DNA of 64,000 nucleotides from Desulfohalovibrio reitneri (GCF_000711295.1 NZ_JOMJ01000003.1:1251501-1315500), one strand, 5' to 3'; numbered from the stretch's first letter, positions 1 through 11,470 are shown. A program made the numbers and translations. Notes: a model not told the origin generated them from the letters alone.

Positions 1-969
1 ATTCCCGACCATTTGGATGAGTATGGGCAGGAGTCGCTGCTCAAGGCATTCGACAATAACCAGGACCAAGTATGCCTTCTCTGGCGACCCGTTGCTGCGG
101 CCATGGCTTGGCTGGATGCGGCCAAGCCGAGAGATTTGCGCCAAGGTGACTTCATGCTCGTGATTTACCTCGGACCAGACGGCATGGAGTTCACCACTTT
201 TGAACTGCGTGAGGAAACGCAAGACGGGCAGCGGTTTGTGCTACCGGTACGCAATCGCCCTGTCCGCGCCCCTCTACCGCCGGGATGGGAGTGGGCCTGC
301 GTCCTCTCTGCCGAGGCCGATCAATTGTGCCGGGAGGACCATGGTGCTTTCTGGCAGGCCTTCACCATCTTCCCAGAATTGTGGGCCGCCATTGCGGGGG
401 CGCCATGGGATAACGGGAACCTACCGCGCCCCTGGTCCGCGCATCGAGGCTGGCGGCTCTGGAACCCAGACTCTAACCTGCTGGAGAAGACGCTTAGCTG
501 CCGCCTGGAACAATCTGAAATCCTGCGCGAATTACTCAAGGGATCCTGCAAACTACCGCCGGCAAATCGTCAGAACAGCGGGGAAAACTGGGGAGCGCAC
601 CTTGAAGCAGAGCTCAAGGCGGCCTATGCCGCGCATGCGGGACGTTTGCGAGGCGCGGTGTTGTGCGGTCCGATGGCACCTGAGCAGACGCCATCCTGGC
701 TGAATCCGGAATTATTGGGTGTGGGACCTGACACGGTCCCCTCTTCCGACACTCTCTGGCTGGCCTGCGCCTGCAAAGATCCCGTGGCTGCAGGAGCCAG
801 GCTTTTTGGTGAACGACTGGCTGCAGGTCTCCCCACATACCTGGACACCCTGCCTAGCTTGGCTCTACTGACAGAAGTCAAGGGCAACCTTGACTGGGTG
901 GACATAGTGGAGTCCAGCGAGTGTGCGGGAGGAAAGACTTATAGGTTCTTCCGGAATTGTCGTGGGTAG
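1..969 (+). pseudogene. Upstream part of a large Hsp70/actin-like protein gene, interrupted by an ISL3 element
   Basis: The frame is open from base 1, so the true start lies outside the window. Only codons up to about 943 belong to the host gene; the last eight codons and the stop come from the left end of the ISL3 element. Joining base 943 to base 2284 (one copy of the GACTTATA duplication) continues in frame into the reading frame ending at 3725, so both pieces were one gene of at least about 795 codons. The first third has a stretch LLWRPVAAAMAWL followed by a beta-strand-like VIYLGPDGMEFTTFELRE, which resembles the phosphate-2 region of Hsp70/actin-like ATPases. The family assignment is my inference at modest confidence; the disruption is directly visible. 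Confidence 0.6.
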
Positions 970-2275
970 CAGCCTGAGGTAGTCCTCTGTTCTAGAGGAG
1001 ACATTGCTCATGAGGGACATCGATTTCTATGCTCAGATTCTTGGCATTGACCACCCCTGGCATGTGGATGACGTGAAGCTCCAGACTGGGGCTGGGCGAG
1101 TGGATGTGTGGATCGATCATGAGCCTGGCGCTCTTTGGTCTTGCCCAGAGTGCGGGCGAGAGTTGGCTTGCCGGGATCATGCCGAAGAACGGACATGGAG
1201 ACATCTAGATACCTGCCAGTTCAAGACATTTCTTCATGCACGTATTCCACGAGTTAACTGTCCTGATCACGGCGTACGCCAAGCACAGGTCCCCTGGGCC
1301 GCTCCCCATTCTCGTTTCACCCTGCTCATGGAGCGCATGGCCATTGACGTGATTACGGCCTGTTCGACCATCGAAGGTGCACGCAGGCTGTTGCGTATTT
1401 CCTGGGACGAGACCTGGGGGATCATGGAACGAGCCGTCAAAAGAGGCTTGAGCCGCAAGGAACAGCGCAATATCCACTACCTCGGGGTGGACGAGAAGGC
1501 TTTCCGCAAGGGACACAAGTACATGACCGTCGTCTGCGATCTGATGAGGGGCACAGTTGAGCATGTTGCTGAAGATCGCCGAACGGCGAGCCTCGAGGCG
1601 TATTATCAAAGCCTGAGTAGCGAGCAGCTGGAAGCAGTGCGGGCCGTGAGCATGGACATGTGGCAGCCGTATTTTTCGGCCACTATGAAGTGGATCCCTG
1701 AGGCAAGCCGGAAAATCGTCTTTGACCGTTTCCACGTCATGCAACACGTGGGGAAAGCGGTGGACACTGTCCGGCGTCAGGAACACAAGGCCCTGATGGC
1801 CGAAGGGGAGTCAATCCTCAAGGGCACCAGATACCTGTGGCTTTACGGCGAAAGCCGTCTGCCGGATAAGCACAGACCTCGGTTCGATGACCTCAAGCAG
1901 GCCAACCTGAAGACGGCCAAAGCCTGGGCCATGAAGGAAAGCCTGCAGGATCTGTGGGGCTACATGAGCCCTGGCTGGGCAAAGAGGTTCCTGGAGAAAT
2001 GGTGCGGTTGGGCCACGCGATCCCGGATCACGCCGATGAAGAAGGTGGCCCAGACCTTGAGAGCTCACATGGACAACGTGGTGACCTTTTGCCGGCATCG
2101 AATCACCAACGCCGTGGCCGAGGGACTGAACAGCAAGATCATGGCAATCAAACGCCGAGCTTGCGGCTACAGGAACAAAGAGCACTTCAAGACGGCGATC
2201 TACTTCTTCTGTGGTGGATTGGACCTCTATCCGGCCTGCAAAACCGGAGCCACCCACTGAAATCCCGGAAGGACC
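944..2275 (+). mobile_element. Complete ISL3-family insertion sequence (1332 bp) with 8-bp target duplication
   Basis: The left end begins GGTTCTTCCGGAATTGTCGTGGGT. The reverse complement of the right end begins GGTCCTTCCGGGATTTCAGTGGGT, so the terminal inverted repeats match at about 19 of 24 positions. The host octamer GACTTATA is present at 936-943 and again at 2276-2283, which is the 8-bp duplication expected for ISL3 elements. The single transposase gene fills the element. The intact duplication and open transposase frame suggest a recent insertion. Confidence 0.95.
1010..2260 (+). CDS. ISL3-family transposase
   Basis: Encodes about 416 residues. An N-terminal zinc-binding region (CPECGRELACRDH, then CPDHG) precedes a helix-turn-helix and a DDE-type catalytic domain with YLGVDEKAFRKGHKY, VSMDMWQPYF and a C-terminal EGLNSKIMAIKRRACGYRN block. 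This arrangement is characteristic of the ISL3 family. It should catalyse DDE cut-and-paste movement of the surrounding element. I chose the ATG at 1010, preceded by GAGGAG; a TTG at 1004 is an alternative. The frame is uninterrupted, so the element may be active. Confidence 0.93.
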   Translation: MRDIDFYAQILGIDHPWHVDDVKLQTGAGRVDVWIDHEPGALWSCPECGRELACRDHAEERTWRHLDTCQFKTFLHARIPRVNCPDHGVRQAQVPWAAPHSRFTLLMERMAIDVITACSTIEGARRLLRISWDETWGIMERAVKRGLSRKEQRNIHYLGVDEKAFRKGHKYMTVVCDLMRGTVEHVAEDRRTASLEAYYQSLSSEQLEAVRAVSMDMWQPYFSATMKWIPEASRKIVFDRFHVMQHVGKAVDTVRRQEHKALMAEGESILKGTRYLWLYGESRLPDKHRPRFDDLKQANLKTAKAWAMKESLQDLWGYMSPGWAKRFLEKWCGWATRSRITPMKKVAQTLRAHMDNVVTFCRHRITNAVAEGLNSKIMAIKRRACGYRNKEHFKTAIYFFCGGLDLYPACKTGATH

Positions 2276-3725
2276 GACTTATAAAAACACGATCGACGAT
2301 CGCTTCAAGCTCACCAAACAGACAAGTGAGATGCTGGTATACTTGAAGAAGGAAACGAGGGATAGCGAAGAACAGTGTCCTAAAAAGCCCACAATAAACG
2401 GCAATCCAGGATTCTTCAGCCCCATTGAAAACCGCGTCAAAACGCTAGGGAGCTTAGACGCGGTGCTTAACGAGCACACTTGGGATGCAAATCCCAGGGC
2501 CAAGACTTATGCCCGTGAATATGCCCAGTGGTATTACTGGAAACCGGATTCGTCCAAGTCTCCGTATAGGCACGGTAGCGTGCCCTTCCCTTCTGTCCCT
2601 AAAAATGATGTGCGTTTGACGGTCAAGGTGGAGATGCGTCCTGCCAGCGGTTTGGCAAGGGTAGAGTTTGTTCCTCAGGGGGATGGGGTCTTCATGGGGA
2701 GGTCCGTGGCCTTCGACTACTCCCGCATGGAACCCGTGCTCGAGGACGACATGCCGAAACCGGAACTGCGCTGGCCAGAGACGTTGCATTTTGAGACGAC
2801 ATCTGACTCTGGGGCTTTTGATGATCCCCGAATTCAAAGGTTTATTGAATTGCCCTCAGATGTATCCACGGAAAAGTTCATATCTCACTTAGACGACATG
2901 AAGAAGACCATTAGCAGTCCAGTGCAGGATATTCGGAAAGGGCAATTCGTTTTTTTCAAAAGAATTGATGAAAATGGTGAGACACGCTCCTTTAAAGGGG
3001 CGGAGATGATAGCCAAGATTTCCAGTAGAATCGCGAACCAATACAACGCAATAGTTGTTGGAGATGTTGTCAACGATACCACGCGGCAATATCTGGTTCG
3101 ATCTTCCTGGCTATGGGCAAAAACTCCAGAAGTGGTAACACAAAGAATTTATGATTATTTAAGAAAACATATACACCATAGATATGACGCCACGTGGAAT
3201 CATCTTCTTGAATCTGCAAGCAGGTGCTTTACCATGAGAATTCATTTTCGCCTCCTTTGCACAGCGATATACAAGAGGTCAATCAATGGAACGGGCAATT
3301 GTTTTCCCATACATTCAGCGCGAACATTAATAAAGATTCTGTCGTACCGAGAGGAAGGATGGCGCGGTCTTGATAGAACAATGGCCAACCATTTTGCCTA
3401 TCGTGCTTCTGAGCTAATCTGTGGCGAAGTAGAAAACAGAAACATCAAACAGAAGTTCTTCCAAGGAGCTCTGCTATTTCTCGCATTATTGCGTTACCGC
3501 ATAGCTGATGCAGATTTCCTTGATCCCAAGGATGCTACGGACGCCAGCCTGATCAAGAAAGTCGAAGCGTGCATGCATGGGGCAAAGGACATCGTTCGGG
3601 AACAGCCAGGACAGCTGAATAAGGCGGACCGCATCGACGCTCTCATTCAGGGTACTATAGATTTCATCTACTCAAAAGGCCAAAGCGGAATAATTGTCGA
3701 TCTCGCGGAGTTCGCCGGGGAATAG
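2276..3725 (+). pseudogene. Downstream part of the ISL3-interrupted Hsp70-like gene
   Basis: This is the continuation of the gene cut at base 943. Reading resumes in frame at KNTIDDRFKL after the second copy of the target octamer; the apparent upstream start at 2211 lies inside the IS and is not a real gene start. The first part, around RLTVKVEMRPASGLARVEF and GRSVAFDYSRMEP, looks like a beta-rich segment following an Hsp70-like ATPase domain. The C-terminal ~250 residues are helical and unfamiliar. GC content is visibly lower from about 2840 to 3480 than in the core genome, which suggests acquired DNA. Confidence 0.6.
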
Positions 3726-3775
3726 AGTTAGTTGAGACTATGAAAATCACTTGTGGCACATAGTTGACTAGTTAG

Positions 3776-5231
3776 TCGGTCCTGAAAAAGGCCTTTCAGA
3801 TTGAATCAGGCGTACTTTAGTCTGCCCCGACTCCAGGTTCCGAAGCAGAGCCAAGGGGCGAAAAGAGACAAAAAGTGCTTCAGTCCCCGCATCCACTTCT
3901 TGAAGTTGAACGCGGCTGCGGCCATCAGCAGGTTGATCGCATCACCGAGGGCCCCTTTCAGGAAGTTTTTGGCCATGCGGAAGTCGTGTTTGAGATGTCC
4001 GATCACCGGCTCGATGCCAGCGCGTCTGCGAAAACGTTGCCTGGCCTTTCGTCTCTGGTAGGGCGTGTCGCTTTTCTTCGGCCGGCCCGGAATCAGAATG
4101 CTCGTGTCACCGACTTTTTTGCGCCCCCTGTAACCCCGGTCACAGATGGCCGCCTCGGGGCAGGATTCCGTGATTTGCGAAACTTGCTCCAGAACATCCG
4201 GCAGGGTGTGACCGTCGAAAACGTTCTCCTTGAAGGACATGGCTCCTACGATCACACCGGTGGTCTTGGTCCAGGCGATGGAGGCCTTGCGTCCGAACTC
4301 GTACTTTTTGTGCTCTTTGCCCTTGCCGATGCAAAGCACGTCCGGTTCGTGCAGGCTGTAGATCTTGTTCTTGTCGGTACGTTTCTGGTCATGGACCCGG
4401 CGGAAGAGCTGCATAGCTTCCCTGTGCCTGGCCAACGAATCCCTGGGCAGTTTGCGCTCAAGTTCGCGGATCAGGACGCCAGCCATGGTCCGAATGCGTT
4501 TGATGATCTTGCGACTCTTGAATCGCTGGCGCAGGAGGCCTGGCAATTCACGGCGGAAACTGCGGCGCAAGCTGATTCCTTCGAACTCGGCGATGGCCCT
4601 GCATCGCTTGATGACCTTGGTCAGAAGCTTCACGTCAGTGGGGAAGGTGATGTTCTTCTCCTGGACCGTGGTGTCCACGGCGATCTCCCGCTCCATGGCG
4701 TCGTCGCCGTGCAGACCCACCGAGACCTCGAAGATCAAACGCGCCCCACCCTCGCCGATGCGTTTGCGGAAATAAACCAAGTCCGTGGGGTCACAAGGAA
4801 GCCTCCACCGGAAATGCGTCTCACCGCAGAAGGCCTGATAGTAGGGGTTCCGGACCCAAGCCTCAATGACACGCTCGTCGCTCAGATTTTCAAGCTGCTT
4901 GAGGATCATGAGCCCGACCATGAGTCTGATGGGCTTTGCTGGACGACCATACTCACTATAGAGGCTAGAAAACTCCTGCTCGAACCTTTCCCAGGGGATG
5001 TTCGCTGCAAGCTTGAGCAGCGGGTCCTTGGGATTGAGCTGATCGATGAGGTCCTCGTAGAGGAAATTGCCCTGATCGCTTTTGGCTGGCTTGGCCTTCA
5101 TCATCACTCCCGAACCGGTGACGGCGCGACCGGTTTCTTGCAGAATCACTACAGTTCCTGGTCGAGAATGATACATTGAATGCTACACTTTGTTAATTCT
5201 TTTCAGTGTCATAGATGTTTTTCAGGGCCGA
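3776..5231 (-). mobile_element. IS5-like insertion sequence (about 1456 bp) with 8-bp flanking repeat
   Basis: The two ends read TCGGTCCTGAAAAA and, on the opposite strand, TCGGCCCTGAAAAA. CTAGTTAG lies directly outside both ends (3768-3775 and 5232-5239), consistent with a target duplication. One transposase gene on the minus strand occupies the element. Its right end abuts the truncated IS3 copy with only about 10 bp between. Confidence 0.85.
3806..5104 (-). CDS. IS5-family DDE transposase
   Basis: The N-terminus contains the IS5-type DUF772-like region (GRPAKPIRLMVGLMILKQL, then RWRLPCDPTDLVYFRKRIG). It is followed by a split DDE domain: AVDTTVQEKNITFPTD, then AAICDRGYRG, and finally GIEPVIGHLKHDFRM carrying the catalytic glutamate. 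The long insertion between the first and second catalytic segments is normal for this subgroup. I chose the first of two tandem ATG codons, at 5104, because the encoded MMKAKPAKSD is followed directly by the conserved region. The frame stays open upstream to 5176. The coding sequence is intact. Confidence 0.85.
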   Translation of the reverse strand: MMKAKPAKSDQGNFLYEDLIDQLNPKDPLLKLAANIPWERFEQEFSSLYSEYGRPAKPIRLMVGLMILKQLENLSDERVIEAWVRNPYYQAFCGETHFRWRLPCDPTDLVYFRKRIGEGGARLIFEVSVGLHGDDAMEREIAVDTTVQEKNITFPTDVKLLTKVIKRCRAIAEFEGISLRRSFRRELPGLLRQRFKSRKIIKRIRTMAGVLIRELERKLPRDSLARHREAMQLFRRVHDQKRTDKNKIYSLHEPDVLCIGKGKEHKKYEFGRKASIAWTKTTGVIVGAMSFKENVFDGHTLPDVLEQVSQITESCPEAAICDRGYRGRKKVGDTSILIPGRPKKSDTPYQRRKARQRFRRRAGIEPVIGHLKHDFRMAKNFLKGALGDAINLLMAAAAFNFKKWMRGLKHFLSLFAPWLCFGTWSRGRLKYA

Positions 5232-5248
5232 CTAGTTAGGCCCCCAAT

Positions 5249-5479
5249 ATCCTCGAAGGCCTTCGAGGACGACCCGTGGGCGAAGTGTGCGCCGAGTACG
5301 CCATCTCGCAGAACCAGTACTACAAGTGGCGCGATCAATTCCTTGCCCAGGCGCACAAAGCGTTCGAGACCGAGCACGGCGCACAGCGTACGGCCAAGCT
5401 TGAGCGCGAGAACATGAAGCTCAAAAGCCTGATCGGTGAGTTGACCATTGAGCTAAAAAAAAGCGGGCCGTTCGGATGA
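5249..5479 (+). pseudogene. IS3 OrfA fragment lacking its N-terminus
   Basis: The reading frame matches copy-2 OrfA from ILEGLRGRPVGEVCAEY onward. It retains the second half of the helix-turn-helix and the leucine-zipper-like segment ending KSLIGELTIELKK. The start codon and the first part of the DNA-binding domain are lost. An A8G run at 5455-5463 is the expected site of programmed -1 frameshifting into orfB. Confidence 0.85.
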
Positions 5480-6252
5480 AGCGTGGACCATATGCAAAGG
5501 TCGCCGAGCGCAACGCCGACCTCCTGGCCCGCATTCGCGGCATCAAGGCCGACCATCCGTTCTGGGGATACCGTCGGGTCTGGGCGTTTCTGCGCTTCGT
5601 GGACGGCGTAGTCGTCGGCAAAAATCGCGTCTACCGGCTCATGAGCGAGCATGACCTCACGGTGAAGCCCAACCTGCGACTCAAGGCCAAACGCAGGCCG
5701 ACCGGCGTCAAGCCCCGGCCCACGCGACCCAACGAGTGGTGGGGTATCGACATGACCAAAATCAAGATCGACGGCTACGGCTGGCTGTACGTGGTCATTG
5801 TGCTTGATTGGCGCACCAAGAAGGTCGTCGGCCATTACGCCGGCGACCAGGCCAAGGCGTGGCATTGGCTCTCGGCGCTCAACGCGGCTGTCGGCAGGCA
5901 GTTCCCCGAAGGCGTGCGCGGCGGCGGTCTTCATCTCATGCCCGACAACGGCTGCCAACCGACCTCGACGAGCTTTATGAAGGCTTGCCGCGTCATGGAC
6001 ATCAAACTCGCCTTCACCAGCTACAACAACCCCAAAGGCAACGCCGACACCGAGCGCTTCATGCGCACCATGAAGGAAGAGCTGGTCTGGATTAATGAAT
6101 GGCGTAGCCCGACGGCCTTTTGCCAAGCCTTGGGCTCCTGGATCGAAGAATACAACCAAGGCTACCTGCACTCGGCGCTGGGGTATAAAACCCCGGTGAC
6201 AACCGAGCAGGAACTGATCAACTCGCGGACTCTCTTACAAAAGGCTTGCTAA
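5476..6252 (+). CDS. IS3-family transposase OrfB (copy 1)
   Basis: Encodes 258 residues. An HTH_21-like region (HPFWGYRRVWAFLR) precedes the integrase-type rve core, with catalytic Asp in WGIDMTKI, a second Asp in LMPDNGCQPTS and Glu in GNADTERFMRTMKEE. The start overlaps the orfA stop (ATGA), as usual for IS3 elements, where the active OrfAB protein arises by -1 frameshifting. It differs from the copy-2 protein at about six positions. Because its own orfA is truncated, this copy cannot make a full OrfAB on its own. Confidence 0.92.
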   Translation: MKRGPYAKVAERNADLLARIRGIKADHPFWGYRRVWAFLRFVDGVVVGKNRVYRLMSEHDLTVKPNLRLKAKRRPTGVKPRPTRPNEWWGIDMTKIKIDGYGWLYVVIVLDWRTKKVVGHYAGDQAKAWHWLSALNAAVGRQFPEGVRGGGLHLMPDNGCQPTSTSFMKACRVMDIKLAFTSYNNPKGNADTERFMRTMKEELVWINEWRSPTAFCQALGSWIEEYNQGYLHSALGYKTPVTTEQELINSRTLLQKAC

Positions 6253-6371
6253 ACCGGGGGCAGTACACCCCCTTTGTCGCCAGAAAAGGGGGTTTCTCTT
6301 TCCTCCCCAAGGCCCTGAACGCCGCCCCCCGCCAGCCTCCATCCATTCCCCCACCCCAAATTGACCGCCTC

Positions 6372-7091
6372 CTACGCTTCTTCACCTCCAAGCGCCAGGG
6401 CGGCGGCGTGGCCGAGGGCTTGGTGGACGTGCTCGGAGAAGTGCCAGTGGTCCACCCAGTAGAGGTCGCCTTCTTCGCCGGGTCCCATGGGGATTTCCTG
6501 TTCCAGGATGGCGGCGGCGTCCAGGGGGAGGATGGCGATGTCCGGGAGGGTGGAGCGCATGAGGGCGATACCCGCGGCCAGTTCCCGGTTGAAGCCTTCC
6601 ACCAGGATGCGGGCGGCGGGGCCGCGTTTCGCGTACTCGGTGTCGTTGAAGGCGGGCGCGCGGGTGGGGTCGAACAGGTTGAGGACCAGGAAGGTCCGGG
6701 CGCCTTTTTCCGCGAGGTCGCCCATGGCGCGGAGGATGTTGGCCACGGAGGAGGCGGGGTCGCCGGTGCCTTCGTGCAGGTCGTTGAAGCCGCACCAAAG
6801 GGCTGTCAAGGTGCCGGGCTGGAGGTCGTCCGGGGTGACGCCTTCCACCTGGGTTTGCAGGCCGGTGCGTGGAAACTCGGCGCGGTAGTTGTTGTAGCCG
6901 GTGCGGGCGCCGCCGAAGGCGCGTGAGTCGGGCGGCGGCAGGCGCAGGCCTTTGGCCAGGGTTTCCAGCCAGACCTCGCCGTCGGAGTAGCGCTTCTTGC
7001 CGTGGGGCGGACCCAGGTCGGAGAGGGAGTCGCCCAGGGCCAGGATGCGTTTTACGGGGCCATTGGGCTCGTCCGGGTAAAGGAAGAACAT
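6372..7091 (-). CDS. SGNH/GDSL-family hydrolase (lipase/esterase-like)
   Basis: Encodes 239 residues with the SGNH blocks in order: block I ALGDSLSDLG (nucleophile Ser), block II GGARTGYN, block III WCGFNDL, and block V with the Asp/His pair in WVDHWHFSEHVH. The likely activity is hydrolysis of an ester, possibly a phospholipid or acyl ester, as in thermolabile-haemolysin-like SGNH enzymes; the substrate cannot be read from sequence. There is no obvious signal peptide. A strong AGGAGG lies 6 bases before the ATG. It is divergent from the P-type ATPase gene across a 77-bp gap and sits inside the IS3-bounded segment. Confidence 0.85.
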   Translation of the reverse strand: MFFLYPDEPNGPVKRILALGDSLSDLGPPHGKKRYSDGEVWLETLAKGLRLPPPDSRAFGGARTGYNNYRAEFPRTGLQTQVEGVTPDDLQPGTLTALWCGFNDLHEGTGDPASSVANILRAMGDLAEKGARTFLVLNLFDPTRAPAFNDTEYAKRGPAARILVEGFNRELAAGIALMRSTLPDIAILPLDAAAILEQEIPMGPGEEGDLYWVDHWHFSEHVHQALGHAAALALGGEEA

Positions 7092-7168
7092 GCGATACCT
7101 CCTGTGTTCAGGATAGCTTTTGCCTCGCGCCTGGACAAGGGAGCCGGTGGTGCGTGTATAGTCCGGGC

Positions 7169-9754
<2,586 letters not shown>

Positions 9755-9775
9755 GACGGGTGTACTGCCCCCGGT

Positions 9776-10552
9776 TTAGCAAGCCTTTTGTAAGAGAGTC
9801 CGCGAGTTGATCAGTTCCTGCTCGGTTGTCACCGGGGTTTTATACCCCAGCGCCGAGTGCAGGTAGCCTTGGTTGTATTCTTCGATCCAGGAGCCCAAGG
9901 CTTGGTAAAAGGCCGTCGGGCTACGCCATTCATTGATCCAGACCAGCTCTTCCTTCATGGTGCGCATGAAGCGCTCTGTGTCGGCGTTGCCTTTGGGGTT
10001 GTTGTAGCTGGTGAAGGCGAGCTTGATGTCCATGACGCGGCAAGCCTTCATAAAGCTCGTCGAGGTCGGTTGGCAGCCGTTGTCGGCCATGAGATGAAGA
10101 CCGCCGCCGCGCACGCCTTCGGGGAACTGCCTGCCGACAGCCGCGTTGAGCGCCGAGAGCCAATGCCATGCCTTGGCTTGATCGCCGGCGTAGTGGCCGA
10201 CGACCTTCTTGGTGCGCCAGTCAAGCACAATGACCACGTACAGCCAGCCGTAGCCGTCAATCTTGATTTTGGTCATGTCGATACCCCACCACTCGTTGGG
10301 TCGCGAGGGCCGGGGCTTGACGCCGGTCGGCTTGCGTTTGGCCTTGAGTCGCAGGTTGGGCTTCACCGTGAGGTCATGCTCGCTCATGAGCCGGTAGACG
10401 CGGTTTTGGCCGACGACAACGCCGTCCACGAAGCGCAGGAACGCCCAGACCCGACGGTATCCCCAGAACGGATGGTCGGCCTTGATGCCGCGAATGCGGG
10501 CCAGGAGGTCGGCGTTGCGCTCGGCGACCTTTGCATATGGTCCGCGCTTCAT
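9776..10552 (-). CDS. IS3-family transposase OrfB (copy 2)
   Basis: Encodes 258 residues with the same HTH_21-like and rve integrase core as copy 1: WGIDMTKI, LMADNGCQPTS and GNADTERFMRTMKEE supply the D, D and E residues. It overlaps the orfA stop by 4 bp, so expression as OrfAB would use -1 frameshifting at the A8G run. This copy has an intact upstream orfA and both inverted repeats, so it is the likelier active element of the pair. Confidence 0.92.
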   Translation of the reverse strand: MKRGPYAKVAERNADLLARIRGIKADHPFWGYRRVWAFLRFVDGVVVGQNRVYRLMSEHDLTVKPNLRLKAKRKPTGVKPRPSRPNEWWGIDMTKIKIDGYGWLYVVIVLDWRTKKVVGHYAGDQAKAWHWLSALNAAVGRQFPEGVRGGGLHLMADNGCQPTSTSFMKACRVMDIKLAFTSYNNPKGNADTERFMRTMKEELVWINEWRSPTAFYQALGSWIEEYNQGYLHSALGYKTPVTTEQELINSRTLLQKAC

Positions 10553-10821
10553 CCGAACGGCCCGCTTTTTTTTAGCTCAATGGTCAACTCACCGATCAGG
10601 CTTTTGAGCTTCATGTTTTCGCGCTCAAGTCTGGCCGTACGCTGTGCGCCGTGCTCTTGCTCGAACGCTCTGTGCGCCTGGGCAAGGAATTGATCGCGCC
10701 ACTTGTAATACTGGTTCTGCGAGATGGCGTACTCGGCGCACACTTCGCCCACGGGTCGTCCTCGAAGGCCTTCGAGGACGACCCGAGTCTTCTGCTCCGG
10801 GGTCCACTTCCGTCGCTTCAT
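10549..10821 (-). CDS. IS3-family OrfA (copy 2), DNA-binding subunit
   Basis: Encodes 90 residues starting MKRRKWTPEQK, a typical IS3 OrfA start, preceded by AGGAGG with good spacing; an in-frame start at 10860 would add 13 unrelated residues. The HTH segment (PVGEVCAEYAISQNQYYKW) is followed by a leucine-zipper-like helix (LERENMKLKSLIGELTIEL). The codons for VVLEGLRGRP lie in a 34-bp perfect palindrome at 10752-10785, which is also where copy 1 is broken. Confidence 0.9.
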   Translation of the reverse strand: MKRRKWTPEQKTRVVLEGLRGRPVGEVCAEYAISQNQYYKWRDQFLAQAHRAFEQEHGAQRTARLERENMKLKSLIGELTIELKKSGPFG

Positions 10822-10948
10822 GGCAAACCTCCTGCCTGTTGAGAAGCCACGGACTTCCACTTAAATCAAGGCTGTTTCAAACTGGGGGCAGGATAGGGGT
10901 TTCTCCTTCCTCCCCAAACCCCACCATCCTCTTCCCCCAAATTCGCTT

Positions 10949-11207
10949 ACCGCTCGCTTCGCTCGGGGGCGAGGGGCTGACTTGGTGTAGCCGGGGATCG
11001 CGGCCCAATTTCGCGCCCTACGCATCTGACTCCAACCGGCCAGGCCCAAGTTTTATCGGGTGTACTCTCCCCACAATCGCCGATACGCCGGAGCACTCCC
11101 GTCCATCCCACTCCCGCGCTCTATCCCGCGTTACACATGCAAAGCTAGTTTGCCGCAGGGTCCAGGGGGCGCGCAGCTCCCTGGTCGCCCGCAAGGGCGA
11201 AACGTTT
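10949..11207 (+). repeat. Dispersed ~255-bp repeat, copy A
   Basis: Starts with ACCGCTCGCTTCGCTCGG and ends with a segment able to fold around GGGTCCAGGGGGC..CCCTGGTCGCCCGCAAGGGCGAAA. It includes the conserved stretch CTTGGTGTAGCCGGGGATCG and ACACATGCAAAG. It is directly followed in tandem by copy B. No credible protein is encoded; the apparent frames through it are repeat translations. Confidence 0.85.
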
Positions 11208-11208
11208 T

Positions 11209-11470
11209 ACCACTCGCTTCGCTCGGGGGCGTGGCACCGACTTGGTGTAGCCGGGGATCGCGGCCCAATTCCACGTCCTATGCATCTGTAACCTTACGAT
11301 CTGGACGAGGTTTTACCGGGTATACTCTCATCATCGTTGACGATTCGCCGAAGCGCTCCAGTCCATCCCACTCCCGCGCTCTATCCCGCGTTACACATGC
11401 AAAGCTAGTTTGTCGCAGGGTCCAGGGGGCGCGCAGCCCCCTGGTCGCTCGCAAGGGCGAAACGTTTTTT
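11209..11470 (+). repeat. Dispersed ~255-bp repeat, copy B (tandem with copy A)
   Basis: Highly similar to copy A over its whole length, including the terminal GGGTCCAGGGGGC hairpin region and ACACATGCAAAGCTAG. It begins ACCACTCGCTTCGCTCGG, giving a tandem period of about 260 bp. It ends about 53 bp before the phosphate cotransporter start, so its 3' end lies in that gene's leader. Confidence 0.85.

Larger units (their letters stand above)
5249..6262 (+). mobile_element. IS3-family element, copy 1, truncated at its left end
   Basis: It is nearly identical to the complete copy at 9766-10890. Similarity starts abruptly at about 5250, inside the palindromic segment of orfA, so the left inverted repeat and the first ~30 orfA codons are missing. 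The right end terminates with the GGGGGCA end, followed by GTACACCC exactly as beside copy 2. Orientation is opposite to copy 2. Confidence 0.85.
9766..10890 (-). mobile_element. Complete IS3-family element, copy 2 (1125 bp)
   Basis: Both ends begin TGCCCCC followed by a G/A and GTTT (left end at 10890, right end at 9766), the TG...CA termini of IS3 elements. It carries orfA and orfB overlapping by 4 bp with an A8G slippery run (10565-10573, minus strand). No matching 3-4-bp duplication is seen directly outside the ends. The right-end flank GTACACCC is shared with copy 1. Confidence 0.88.

Noticed and set aside
5335-6171. A 278-residue minus-strand frame opposite IS3 orfB, and its twin at 9857-10693
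   Set aside because: They are antisense shadows of orfB caused by high-GC codon use; their sequences resemble no family.
6869-7168. A 100-residue N-terminal extension of the P-type ATPase
   Set aside because: It lies antisense to the SGNH hydrolase gene and is low-complexity Arg/Gly; the family start is the ATG at 7169.
10949-11470. A CRISPR array, because of tandem repetition
   Set aside because: The repeat unit is about 260 bp with no short repeats or unique spacers, and no cas gene lies nearby.
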